A stretch of DNA of 64,000 nucleotides, taken from the NCBI GenBank assembly GCA_022414725.1, contig CM039465.1, forward strand, positions 23,497,049 to 23,561,048, written 5' to 3'. This document shows, one piece after another, positions 1-10,900 of this stretch. The notes beneath the pieces were generated by a model. It searched no databases. It had not been told where the DNA came from and saw only the letters and a list, made by a program, of their open reading frames with translations. Position numbers and translations under genes: made by a program. Within the stretch, counting starts at the first letter, position 1. The number at the start of each line of letters is the position of its first letter. The stretch is from Microglena sp. YARC. Its lineage: Eukaryota; Chlorophyta; Chlorophyceae; Chlamydomonadales; Chlamydomonadaceae.

Positions 1-155
1 TTCAATTTGTGGTGTATATGTTTATTTGACCCACGTTGGTGAGCTAATGGTCAAGAGGCTAGTCTAGTACTGCAGGGGGCGAAAATATGCATCAGCATCT
101 TCAATCAAAACATGTTTAATGTCCTCATGTGTTACATATCAATGGCATGCAGGTA

Positions 156-290
156 TCAGGGTTGTTATACACGCTGTGTGTTGCGTGACGCACACAGATT
201 TCTGAGGGTCCGTTGCGTCACAGACGCAGATCTTGAAACCGGTTGCGTCTCATGATGCAGATTTTTGAGTCCCCCAGAACCAGCCTGGTA
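156..290. mobile_element. hAT-like MITE, family C, copy 1
   Basis: A short element containing several copies of the motif GACGCAAC or its complement (tgcgtctcatgatgcag). It matches the reverse complement of the copies near 32919 and 56071. The left end reads cagggttgtt and the right end ccagcctgg. No clean target-site duplication is seen for this copy; the family assignment rests on the copy at 56071. Confidence 0.6.
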
Positions 291-372
291 GTCATGCTTC
301 ATGCCGCATGAGCATGAGCATGAGTGAGTTCACTCCTGACGTAGCCTGCTTGTGCCTTCAAACCCAACGCAG

Positions 373-555
373 GTTCGAATCCATCGCACCTTCTCTTCCG
401 AGTTTTACGTGCGTGTTAGGAGTAAGCCCATCATAGAGCATTCAGAAGGAGTTCGGTTTGCTCCGTACCCAGCAGCAGATTCAAACATGGAGGAGCTGAT
501 GACAAGCAGCACATTAGGGCTTGAAGATGAGATTGCAACAAAAACGTTTGATCAG
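373..555 (+). CDS. Possible internal exon of an unrecognised gene
   Basis: An open frame of exactly 61 codons lies between a good acceptor (acgcag) and a donor (cag then gtacgc), entering and leaving in phase 0. Its composition is protein-like: RVRSKPIIEHSEG, then FAPYPAADSNMEELM, then an acidic stretch ending in KTFDQ. I do not recognise the family. Earlier exons would lie left of the window. The transposon at 602-1482 sits directly downstream, and no continuing exon was found in the repeat-rich DNA after it, so this may also be the relic of a broken gene. The acceptor overlaps a string resembling a tRNA T-arm (ggttcgaatcc), which could be chance. Confidence 0.3.
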
Positions 556-601
556 GTACGCTTAGCGGTCGACTATGTTATATAATATTAGTGAATAAAT
601 A

Positions 602-1482
602 ATACCGTACTGCTTGCAAAATTTAACGCTTTAAATTGACGGGAGCACCCGTCAAATCGTGGCGTACGGTATATTACACAATGAAAAAAACGTCAAATCG
701 TTTTTTTGCCGATATTAGGTGCATCACTAGAATGCACATATCTCACTGCTCAGTGGGCCAAACACTACATTTTTTAGTGATACGAGATCCCTGGGACTGC
801 CTGCATCTGTCTGCATATTCAGATGCCTCATCTGACAAAAATAATGAGTTTAGGAGCACAGACCCTGTGGCCATCTTTAACCACTCTTCCTTGCTCCAAT
901 TGTTTGAATTTGGGCACACTGGTGATGGGAAAGGTTAGAGGTAAAAGGCTGACAGGTACAAAAAGAACAGAGGCAATAGGGATAGGAAGTCAACATATAT
1001 GTGCATTGGAGTGAAATATACAGAATACGGTATGTGCATAATGTAGCCGTAGCAAAACCTTACCTTGGTCCTTCTAGGTCGCTGAGCTATACAGGAACAT
1101 ACGTTATGCTTATCTTTCTGACATTAACTGAGCAAGAGATGATTTCAGGAGTTAATGAAAACGATTGAATGTCTCATTCTAGTTATTTCAAAGAGTACCG
1201 GTAGTGTTATGCTGAACAAGATGTTGGGATCATTGCAGTATTATATGTACACTCCTTGCAGGTCCTAGAACAGTGTACCCTAATATTGTACCATGAACCA
1301 TGAACCAGTGTAACATGATTAAGTACAAACGTTCAGTTGCATAAATGGATTTTATTCAAATGGAAACCGTCAAATGTGTAACGTCAATTTATATTCCTAT
1401 TAAAAAAACGTCAACCCTAACCCCCCCCCCCCCAAAAGCCGTCAAATTTTGCAAGCGTTAAATTTTGCAAGCAGTACGGTAT
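602..1482. mobile_element. DNA transposon-like element with terminal inverted repeats
   Basis: The left end (602-630, ataccgtactgcttgcaaaa...) is an almost exact inverted copy of the right end (1454-1482). The interior repeats the motif acgtcaaatcg and related sub-terminal pieces and carries a poly-C run at about 1421-1434. No transposase-like frame is visible, so it is non-autonomous. The 15-mer ttatataatattagt occurs just outside both ends (near 578-592 and 1482-1496); it may be part of a nested or larger insertion, since it is not flush with the left terminus. Confidence 0.6.
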
Positions 1483-1528
1483 TATATAATATTAGTCGGA
1501 CGAGCCGTTTCACTAGAATTTCGAATTT

Positions 1529-1601
1529 ATTTGAAAAACTAATATTATTGTGACACCTGTGTGACACTATAATAAAATCAGTTGATATTAGTTTTTCAAA
1601 T
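1529..1601. repeat. Inverted repeat hairpin next to the 602-1482 element
   Basis: The arm atttgaaaaactaatatt (1529-1546) is repeated inverted at 1584-1601 with one mismatch, leaving a loop of about 37 bp that contains tgtgacacctgtgtgacac. The outer sequence again contains aatattagt, so it probably belongs to the same insertion complex. Confidence 0.55.
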
Positions 1602-2898
1602 ACTAATATTAGTTGCCGTTCCCTAGGTACGCTACATCAACAGCACTGCTGAATGCTTGTAGGTGCAGCCTATATGCTCACTTGCAGTACGCCAGGTTTT
1701 TACCCAAGGTGCTAAATATAGCACAAGTTATTAATCGTATACCTTCGTGTTTTTGGGGTGCTACGTTTAGGTCTTTTGGGGTTGCATTTTGGGGCAAACA
1801 AACTGCTAGTAGCACAAGTCTACTAGGAGCACCATGGTGGTGGTAAGACAAGACACTGACAATTATCTTATTGAAAAAGATTGCCGTACGCATTTCCAAA
1901 TGTTGTCATGCATCCTTTGTGTCAATGCTTTTTGACTTGGCACTTTCTTGTTTGAAGTTTAAGGTCCAGTGAAGAAAGGAAAACAGTGTTTTGAGATGGC
2001 GCAAAATTACAGCCAGCGATCGGCCATGGATACTACTCTAGAGATGGAGTTTAATTTGTTGCGTTGTATCAGAAACAAAATTTGATTAACCGTACGCGCC
2101 TCCATTGTTGGCGGTCTTGGCAGATAAAAAAAGGAACAAAGTCATCCTGCGCACTACCTTTGGCGGTAATTTACAATCTGGAGTGAACCATAACTTCGCC
2201 CAAGTGCCATGCTTTGGCGGTTACATTTTAACCCACATTCAAACTCCCAGAATGTTGATCCCTGGGCCTCCGCATAAACTGATATCTTGTACACCCAATC
2301 ATGGGATTGCACCCCATATTTACTGCAGACAGTGAGCATATTTAATTGCATGACCATATTTACTTGCCGAGAGCGAGCAGTCTTCAGGCTGCTCATAGGA
2401 TATATATATCATAACATCATATGGACATTTCTTTAAAATTTCTCATAATACAAGTATGTGATTGCATTATGTACTCTACAGTGTACCCAGGTTTGTTCTT
2501 CCAGCAAACTATGACAAGCGTCAACGTTTACAGTCCGGCGGTACGTAGCACAAGAGCTCTTGCCCCCCCAGCATGTTAGCCCTCAGCATCCTCAGCATCC
2601 TTGCAAGCCGACCCATCCCCATCAGACAACCCCCTTAGTCCATGCATCAGACAACTCCTCATCACCAGGCTGTGCATTGCAGTGCTCGATCACGAATATT
2701 GGCGGTATATCCGGTTTTGGCTAGAGCCATATGTTGGCCCACACGCCAAAATTGCATGCATTTGGCGGTTGGGGTACCGCCATATGAGCAGCCAACAATG
2801 TAGCCATACACGGTTCCTCCTGTTAGGGTTGGACACATGGACCGCAATATGGCTGTACTGCTTGCGCACCACAGCCTCAGTCTGGATATAATAAATAT

Positions 2899-2955
2899 AT
2901 ACTACGCCTTATTACAAGATGCGAGGTTGAGGGTGTCAGCACGTTTGCTTGCACT
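2899..2955 (-). repeat. Family E short interspersed repeat (representative copy)
   Basis: In its other orientation the consensus reads ggttggccccagtgcaagc, then aacaggctg, then cccctcaacctc, then acgcctcgttataaggcgt, the last part being a small palindrome. Further copies: 9268-9341, 25852-25899, 39491-39548, 39802-39869, 43141-43211, 43641-43708, 44766-44826 and 60196-60263, in both orientations and usually inside introns. It is about 60-75 bp, has no coding capacity, and its class is unknown. Confidence 0.7.
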
Positions 2956-3267
2956 GTGGCCAACCACAGCCTAAGTCTGAACGGATATGCTTGCTTTCGT
3001 GAAGCACCCCTGCCCCTCATTTCTCCTTCAGGTTGAAGATTTGGGATAGATTTTTTGACAACAATTGTGCTCCGAAACCTATGTATGCGCACATGTTTGG
3101 ATGGTACACATTTGAAATGCCCTTGCCCGTATTCTCCTTCAGGTTGAAGATTTTGGATGGATCAAGGCAACACACTCACCTCATTGGAGCGTCTTGCCTG
3201 AGGCAGAGCGGAAGGCAACTCCTGAAGCACCCTCTCAGTAGCAGGGTACTACATTTTGCCAAATTGG

Positions 3268-3400
3268 CTAGTGCTTTCTAGAGCAAAAACGCAAAAATTG
3301 CGCGCTACGCCCACAGGGGGTTGAAAAACTGCACGGAACGCGCAGTGGGGCCCAAAAAGGCAGCGCGTAAACGCGCTGCCGCGTGCGCTTTGTAGCACCC
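3268..3400. repeat. GC-rich interspersed repeat shared with 61802-61890
   Basis: The string ggtactacattttg, then caaattggc, then gcaaaaa, then ctgcgcgct is shared by 3246-3315 and 61802-61875. The first copy continues into a palindromic section (cagcgcgtaaacgcgctg). No frame of interest. Confidence 0.55.
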
Positions 3401-3829
3401 TCTCAGTAGTGGATGCCATGTCCAACCATCGAGGCCATCTCATGCCCATATGCCATGGAGGCTGCATATGATAAATTATACATTATTTATTATACATTGT
3501 ATGTATCCTTGGATTGGATTGGATTGTTACATGGTTTCCAGCCAACTCTGGGTTGCTCACCGTTTTCCAATTCCAAGTCCCCCCGTGCGATACCCACGGA
3601 AACCAGGGAGCATACCAGGACTGAGAGGATTAGATGTATCTTTGGTCCATCTTCTGCACAAGGAATGGACACCATCCTTGGACTCAGCCCATCTGCTCCC
3701 CATACCAGATCAAACAAGGGTTTATTTGACCCTAACCATGTTTACATGACTCCGGCCTCAAGGCTGCATGCTGTCTTGGGCATTTATTTGGAGTCCAGAT
3801 ACCATTTTTTGGAGCTCCAACACGACTGT

Positions 3830-4075
3830 AAACAAACAAAAGTCCTATGGAAAATTGGCGGAGTGTGTTGGCAACGGAACGACAGGTGGCAACGGACTGG
3901 AGCTGGCCGAATCCAGTTAGTTATGAGACAGTTGGCTGGCGAGGCAGGCTTCAATTTTTCAGTCAGTCTGTCGGTTGGACGGACGGACGGACAAATAGGT
4001 AACCCTGGGGGCTCCCGCCCCCCAGAAGAGGGGGCTCCACCAAAAAATCCGGCCTCCTGGAGTACAGAACCTTGA
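3830..4075. repeat. Composite repeat shared with the right window edge
   Basis: The phrases aaattggcggag, cgacaggtggc, gagttagttacgaga-like and cggtcggacgg-like occur in the same order here and at 63850-64000. The following part (ggtaaccctgggggctcccg) recurs at 53330-53380. It accounts for most of the 220-codon open frame at 3413-4075, which I therefore do not call a gene. Confidence 0.6.
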
Positions 4076-4155
4076 ACTTGGTTACATTGATCTAGCCAGC
4101 AATTTGGCTACTCTCTGTCCCTATCCTCCTGGCATTGCAGTTGTTGTTATTTGCG

Positions 4156-4262
4156 TTACATGGTCTACCAGCCTTCAGGCTTCTCACAATGTGCGGGCTG
4201 AGTAAACATGGGTATTTTATACACCACCAAATCACACTCCTGAGTACAGAATGTAACTATGT
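4156..4262 (+). repeat. Family O repeat (representative copy)
   Basis: The core is acatggtctaccagccttcagg, here split for length as acatggtctacc and agccttcagg, followed by gagtaaacatgggta and cctgagtacag. Related copies: 14323-14395, 33357-33475 and 33768-33852. Length about 80-115 bp; class unknown. Confidence 0.55.
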
Positions 4263-4415
4263 GGGCGTTGACGTAGTATTCCAAATCACCACTTGCCCTC
4301 TCTGTCCGATCTGGCTCTTTATCTGTTCCCTTGGAGGATGGAAAGTCCACAAGAGGGGCAGAGATACAGACGTAACAGGATATGCTCTGTACGGTATGCT
4401 CCCCTTGGTATAATA

Positions 4416-4803
4416 CATTGAAATTGAAATTGTTACATCCGATTAATGTGCCGCTCTCAGGACGTGAAGTTAAGGACACCACTGCGTAAGCCGGAGCTAG
4501 CAGTAGTCACCATAGAAGAGTATCCTTGTTAGAAGGTCTGAATAAGCCCCTTGGCAAGATCTAATACATACAGGTTCAAAGGATGGCGAGTTCGAAGGAA
4601 TCATGGTGTGCATGTTTCCGCATTCGGCAAGAATGAATAGTGCTCACTGTTTCCTCAGTCCACCTCGTATGCGCTGGAATTTCCAACGCAAAGCTGCAAG
4701 TTACATTGAAATTGAAATGGTTACATCCGTGTAATACATTCACTCACAGGACGTGAAGTTAAGGACACCACAGCGTAAGCCGGAGCTAGCTATAGTCACC
4801 GAG
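4416..4803 (+). repeat. Direct duplication of about 95 bp with 190 bp spacer
   Basis: 4416-4510 and 4703-4803 share acattgaaattgaaat, gttacatccg, caggacgtgaagttaagg and gcgtaagccggagctagc in order with few differences. No gene is involved as far as I can see. Confidence 0.75.
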
Positions 4804-5123
4804 CTACAAGTTACATATGTATAAGCGCCCCCTCTGTTGCCATACCATAAAATACATAAGATCCTGGAAGTAAACGAAGTGCAGGATGTACAACCTACAC
4901 CTCCATGTGGTGGATCCTTCCACAGGATCCAAGTATGTTCTCAATGTCAAACTGTCCCTCTCCTGATACCAAACTATATCATAACTGGGATCAGGTAGGA
5001 AGGGTGCACAATCCCCCAGGTTACATTGACCAAACACATAACACGTTTCATCCTCCCAGTGGAAGTAGGACGGCGTCTGAATGCATAAGGTCTAAGTACT
5101 TATGTTATTGAATATCGGGTTAA

Positions 5124-5145
5124 CCCCCCCCCCCCCCCCCCCCCC
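5124..5145 (+). repeat. Poly-C homopolymer, 22 bp
   Basis: An uninterrupted C run. Comparable runs occur at about 16519-16537, 24988-25010, 26916-26945 and 40167-40189, with G runs at 31408-31428, 38401-38413, 47294-47310, 48818-48839 and 49118-49135. Confidence 0.95.
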
Positions 5146-5412
5146 GTGGGGAAACCTATACCTATTTGGAGACTTGTAGGGTCTCCAGTGCTCACTAAAC
5201 TCTATCTCGTGTGTATGTGGGAAGGGTATACACCCCCCCTGGTCCGATTCACTTGCAATACAAATGCAGGGCAGATCTACACAAACACGAGCACACATCC
5301 CCTGGTGGGCTCTCAATAGCCATTCCACCAGAAATAGGACAGTGAGTAATAGCCCCTCCAGTGAGATTTTCATAGCCTCATACACTGGACAGGGGCAACA
5401 AGCACACATAGG

Positions 5413-5629
5413 TCCCATAGGGATCAGCAAATCATATCATACTGACCAAAGGCCAGTATGATATCATATGATATCATACAAATTGCATCATATGATATTG
5501 TAAGTAAATGGTAACTTAAGCCTAATCAGACTGCTGGCATCATATGATATTGCATGATATCATATGCTATCATGCGATATGATATCATACGATGACATGA
5601 TATTATATGACGTCATATTGCCGTTCTGT
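5413..5629. mobile_element. Family A MITE (Mutator-like), copy 1
   Basis: An AT-rich element made of overlapping atatcatatgat palindromes, ending with ttgccgttctg. It is flanked by the 9 bp direct repeat acacatagg (5404-5412 and 5630-5638), the expected target-site duplication. The interior phrase ggtaacttaagcctaatcagactgc is split here as ggtaactt and agcctaatcagactgc and is shared with copies 2 to 4. Confidence 0.75.
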
Positions 5630-6654
5630 ACACATAGGTAATTGCCAATAATCCAGATCATGATTGTAGGCCTGTGCAGGTTAATAGGCCAGTCTCTATG
5701 GCCGCCACCTCGAGGGACCCAGCCCAGGCCAGCAATGCAGCATTCACAACTTTCCCTGGCAGGAGGTGACCCGCTTGGGGAACTCAGCGTAGGGCTTTCC
5801 CATGGCAGCAGTCCTCATTGCCTTTCCCTGCAAGAGGTCACCTCCCGAGGGGAACTCCGTTTCCTCTAATCCCATGGCAGCACTAGCACTAGTACTTTCA
5901 TCATCATGCCATTCTTGGGACTAAGCAACGTCTTTAGGGTCAGCTTAGGATTCAGTTCCTCTTGACATGGCAGTACTCCCAGATGCCCCTACTTGGGACT
6001 CAACAACCTCCTCAGACACCACTATGGTCTCAGCTTCAATGCCATGGGCTCTGAAACCACCAGCCCCCCCTTGGGACTTAACTAGGTCCTCTAGCCGCTT
6101 CAGTGCAGCGGGAAATTCCGTATCCTCCTTGTTCTCATCATAGTTGAGGTCCCAGGAGGGCACTCAATCAATGTAGACGAGGACACCAAGGGTTGTCACT
6201 TGTGACTCAACAACCTGCTCAGGCCCCACAACTAGGGCAGCACTTACAGTGATACTGTGTTACCACTTCTACATGAAGTTATTTAATTATCCTACGTATA
6301 AGATTCAGTCACTGAGTCGCGTAGTTCCTGTCCACTAGAGTACCAGGAATTGGGGTGTGTGCTATGACTTCAGTGAGTTACCTACTTAGTTACGTACTGC
6401 TGTGCTGCAGTCACGTAACTCGTGCCTAATAGAGTACCAGGGATTAGGGTGTGTGTTATAACTTATGTCCTGCTGTTATGAAGAATTGTACTGCTGTTCT
6501 GTACTGGTGTCTACTATATATGGCTAGTGGCACCAGCCGATAGCCTCATCAGAATGTAACGCTAAAAAACTTAAACTTTTGCAGTGTGGCTTATCCTTCC
6601 AGCTAAATGAGTAATAGCTACCGGAGGAGGGACATGCAGAACCTACACATGGAC

Positions 6655-6795
6655 GTGTAGCACGAACTCAGGGCCCCCGTCGGTAAAACGATTGTTTGGA
6701 GTTCAGCTCATCAGCGCTTTTTCTTTTTAAACCCTTCCTATCACGGTTGGGCAAGTCCCTGAAGCCTATTTGACCTACCCCTGGACTGTAATATA
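6655..6795 (-). repeat. Family D interspersed repeat (representative copy)
   Basis: Read on the minus strand it begins cagtccaggggtaggtcaaat, written here in two parts as cagtccaggggtag and gtcaaatagg, followed by gggacttgcccaacc, a middle with gatgaactgaactcc, and ends gagttcgtgctac. Other full or partial copies: 14216-14290, 17400-17470, 23458-23530, 25110-25262, 31305-31442, 39160-39205 (-), 42505-42605, 44228-44320, 61458-61505 (-), 63008-63150 and 63785-63860. Copies in both orientations and in introns suggest a small transposon of about 140 bp. An adjacent (TACA)n and (CA)n microsatellite occupies 6790-6855. Confidence 0.7.
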
Positions 6796-6983
6796 CATAC
6801 ACACATACATACACACATACATACATACGCACACACACACACACATACATACATGGACCGGCTCAACTTCTCAATCATGCATGTTGCAGAAGCAGTCACC
6901 AAAGCAGGATGCATGCACACCAAGGCGATCGTCATGCCTGCTGGAAACAAACTTGGCGTAAAACTGTAAAAGCATGGCATAAA

Positions 6984-7933
6984 CTACATGAAAGCTCCGC
7001 CATTGACCTCAATAACCTGACCCGTGACATAGGATGCCCACGGGCACACCAACATCATAATAGCACCAGCAGCTTCATCGGCAGTTCCAACACGCTGCAG
7101 TGGAGTAGTGGCTTTCACTAAATCTTTGAAAGAGCTGGCTCCAGGAATGCCAAGTGCCACCTTCTTACCGCCAACCTGCACTCAGGCGTGTATTAGTTTT
7201 TATTCTTTTTACGAAAGCTAGGAAATCAATTACCCAAATTTGGTACGCACAATTTTTCATCTGTTGGCAGCTGGCAGGAGCTAGAAGCCAAAGGGAGCTA
7301 CAGAAAAACACAGAAATTGAAAAAATCCCACTGGGATTGTAAACAGATCTCCCTTGTGTTAGTTATCACACGTTGAGTACAGCAGTCTAGAGCTACAAGT
7401 GAGGAAGCTTCTCCTGTCAAATGCTCTTGAAGTGAGATAGAAGAAAAATTGTACAAGGAAATTATGAGGGAAAACAAGAGGAACATAGCGAGATGCCACA
7501 ACTGAAATGAAGGCCCATGGCAGGATGACTGGTGGGAGCTTGTGCATGTGTGTAACCGTGGATGTGCGTCTATGCAAATGGGGTGTGTGGGTGAAGTATT
7601 GAGGTCGGGCCCGAAGGTGGGCCCACATTGGGACTTCTCTAGGAACGTGAACTTCGTACTTATGTCGGAATTTCTTTGCCTTTCTTTCTGAATCCTCAGA
7701 GGGCGCTCTTTTGTGTACGGTTTCCCACATCCTAGGGTGAAAACCCTTTCAATAAGAGAAGGACATGGAGACATGGAACGAAAACTTACTGTGATGGACT
7801 CTCCCCCTTCCTTGGCTCTTGTGAGGCGAGTATCAATGAGGCCGTATGCGAGCGCATTGCAGCGAATGTTGAGAGGCCCCCTGCAGCATGATGCAGGTAC
7901 CACGTTGACGTGTTAGAGCACTGCATAAGTGCT

Positions 7934-7975
<42 letters not shown>

Positions 7976-10900
7976 CATGTATGCATATAGACCTTTCAAA
8001 ATCCTCAAACGATACTAGAAGTCACATGTGTGATTGGTCGTGGGTCGACATCTCCCGCCGACCTATGGGTGACAACACCCTCCTTATGTAGGAGTGACTC
8101 CAACGATCACACCGACAACATCCTTGAGTCTAGGGCTAGTGCACGAAGAGCCACCCTTTGAGGTGAAAATCCTTTTTGCAAAAAAACAAAGTCAGGAGTG
8201 TATGACTCAATGTCACATCCAGCTAGCCCATGAGCACAAGTATCTAGGGACCAACATATATGATGTTGACCAAAGATGAATATGGTACCGTATAATATCA
8301 TATAAATTGCATTATATGATACCGCATATAAATGGTAACTTTAGCCTAGTCAGACTGCCGGCATCATATAACGACATGATATCATATGATATATTGCCAT
8401 TCCCTACAAGTATCTGCCCCAGCATGCCTCTTACACACAATCGTAGTTTTTGCACACATCTTGGCCATGTGGGCCATGCACAACTGCAAAATGACAACAC
8501 GTGAGCATGTATGTATGTCACACTTGTATGAACACGTGCGCATGTATGTATGTCACACTTGTGTGAACATGTGAGCGTGTATGTATGTCACACTTGTCTG
8601 AACGCGTGAGCATGTATGTGTGTCACAATTGTGTGAACATGAGTGCATTAAGGCCTTCTTAAGACCCTTGCATCCAAATCTCAACGGCATGCATATGAAC
8701 GCAGGAAAAAAAATGCAAATGCGCAGAGCATACAGTTTCCTGTGAGGTTGTGAACTGAATGCTGCTGACGCTACATCCACGTGTTGTTCCAACTCACCAC
8801 TCTTTGGCGATGCTCTTCGTTAGACCAACCACCCCTGCCTTGGCAGTGGAGTAATTGGCTTGGCCAGCATTACCATGCGTGCCTGATGAGGAGGATATGT
8901 TGATGATGCAACGTGGGGCAGCTGACCCAGTAGCCTCTTTCTCCTGCAATAAAATCAAACGTGATGCAATGTGCTGCAATGTAATTTAAATGGATGTCTT
9001 GCTGTTGTGCTGCATTGGATTGTACTGCATTGTACAAGTGGTTTAAATGATCAACCACTTGTACCACTTCTCGTTGTGCCATGAGTTCATGTCATCATGT
9101 TCTGTGAGCTGTGCTAGCTTTTACTGAGCACTTACATTAATGTCTCTTGGGAGGGCAACATTGCTAGAAAGAAGAAATTCGGTTTATGAGAAGGAAAATC
9201 CTTCGGACTCTTGTTGTAACTGCTGTTCCTAAAAACACAACACCGAAGGTTACAAGAGCAAGTGAGTGATTGGCGGTTGGCCCCAGTGCAAGCAAACAGG
9301 CTGCCCCCCTCAACCTCACACATCTTTATAAGGCGTACCATATATTTATGTTTTTACAAGTGTTGCTTACCTTGCGGGCTGCATCACGCATGTAGGGCGC
9401 TGCTGCCTGGATGAGCCGAAAGGGCGCAGTACAGTGTACATCCAGCATGGTCTGCCACTGCTCAGCTGACATCTTGTGGACAACACCATCCCAAGTGAAG
9501 CCTGACAGTTGAATTGAAAAAGTAGCAGTGAGGCGGGAGCAAGGAAAAGTAAGGCAGGAGGTTGGCATGGGGAGGAGGCGTGTGTCATATCAACATCGTA
9601 CTGGTCCCCCACATCGTTGGGCAATATATCATATATTCATATGATATATTGATATATCGTACGATATTGTACGATATATCATGACACAGTCGATATATCA
9701 TGCGATATTTATATACAATATTTCTATCCGATATCAAACTTGACAAACCTAGTCATGCAGGTCACTACAATGCAGGCACCGTCGCATTCAATGCAGAAGA
9801 CCTGATGTCTTGTGAACTATTGGCAGCATAGACCATTGTGGCAAAGCTGCATTTTCTGCCTTCCAGGTGAAGATTAAGGTGCGGGATAGCAGGCTTTGCT
9901 CTGAATTGTTTTGGGGCTGGGCAAACTTTCCCGGTGAAGTTTCATGTTAGCATCCCACCTCCCACCTCCCTCATCCCCCCACCTACCCACCCAGGAATCT
10001 GCCCATTCATGAACAGCATTTTAGGTCACGGAAAGCAACACGTGACAAAGTAATTTCAACGATGTGCCACCCACCAGCGTTGTTCACGAGGATATGGATT
10101 TTGGGCCCAAAGGCGGCCACTGTCTGAGAGATGATATCTGCAGCTGCACTTGGGGCTGTCACATCAGCCGTTACTGAGATTGCTCGACCTCCTGCTCCCT
10201 GCAAAGAAAACAGAGAAGCGTGCGTCAGATTCCAGTCTGAAGGTAAGCAAAGGTAAGCAACCTACAAATAAATAGGTAAAAAACACGCACGGCACAACAT
10301 GACGTATATCATAGGATAGGATAGCATGACTACGCAGAATATACACAAATATAGCAGGGTATAATAAATCATGGCACGGCATGGCAGTATGGCATGTCAC
10401 AGGACGAGGTAGTACAGCGCAGCAAAGGATTGCACAGCCCGGCGGGGCACAGCACAGTACAGTACAGTAATGATAACGCCTGGTGGGGCGTGGCATTAAG
10501 GGAACCCGTCGTACGCGGGTAGAGAATGGTCTACCACCTCAACTGGACAAGCTACCATCGCGGTTGACAACGACCTGCAACGCTCAGGGTGACCGTTGGG
10601 GGAATCGAACCCCCGACCCCGCTTTGTTTAAAGATTTGGTGTACCACTAGACAGTACAGTACAGTGCAGAAGCCATTGTACACAGTGTTTGTCTTCTCTT
10701 ACAGCATTCACCTGGTATGAACTCTTTCAGCAATCTTGGGTGTAGCAGCTATACCACAGTCACCAATGGCAACAGAACACTGCATCAAACTCATGGTATA
10801 GAATTCAACATACGAGTTGCAAGGACTCAAGATATTTATCCCTAGCTCCTCATACCTTGATTTTTTCAGCTACCTCAGATGCTGCGCTTGCGTCGAGATC

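Larger units (their letters stand above)
1602..6650. other. Gene-free, repeat-rich stretch
   Basis: I see no supportable gene here. Open frames up to 220 codons exist but lie over repeats shared with other parts of the window. It holds family E at 2899-2955, a GC-rich repeat at 3268-3400 related to 61802-61890, a composite repeat at 3830-4075 related to 63850-64000, family O at 4156-4262, a direct duplication at 4416-4803, a poly-C run at 5124-5145 and a family A MITE at 5413-5629. The part from 5640 to 6500 shows nothing recognisable. Confidence 0.6.

Noticed and set aside
3413..4075. 220-codon open frame on the plus strand
   Set aside because: Its second half lies on repeats shared with 53330 and 63850, it has no motif, and codon content is erratic.
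9132..9160. Small extra exon (NVALPRDIN) between fabG exons 4 and 5
   Set aside because: The acceptor is out of phase by one base, and joining exon 4 to exon 5 directly gives the usual family spacing.
10585..10650. A functional tRNA gene
   Set aside because: The T-arm is good, but the anticodon and acceptor stems do not pair; it is the head of a SINE.
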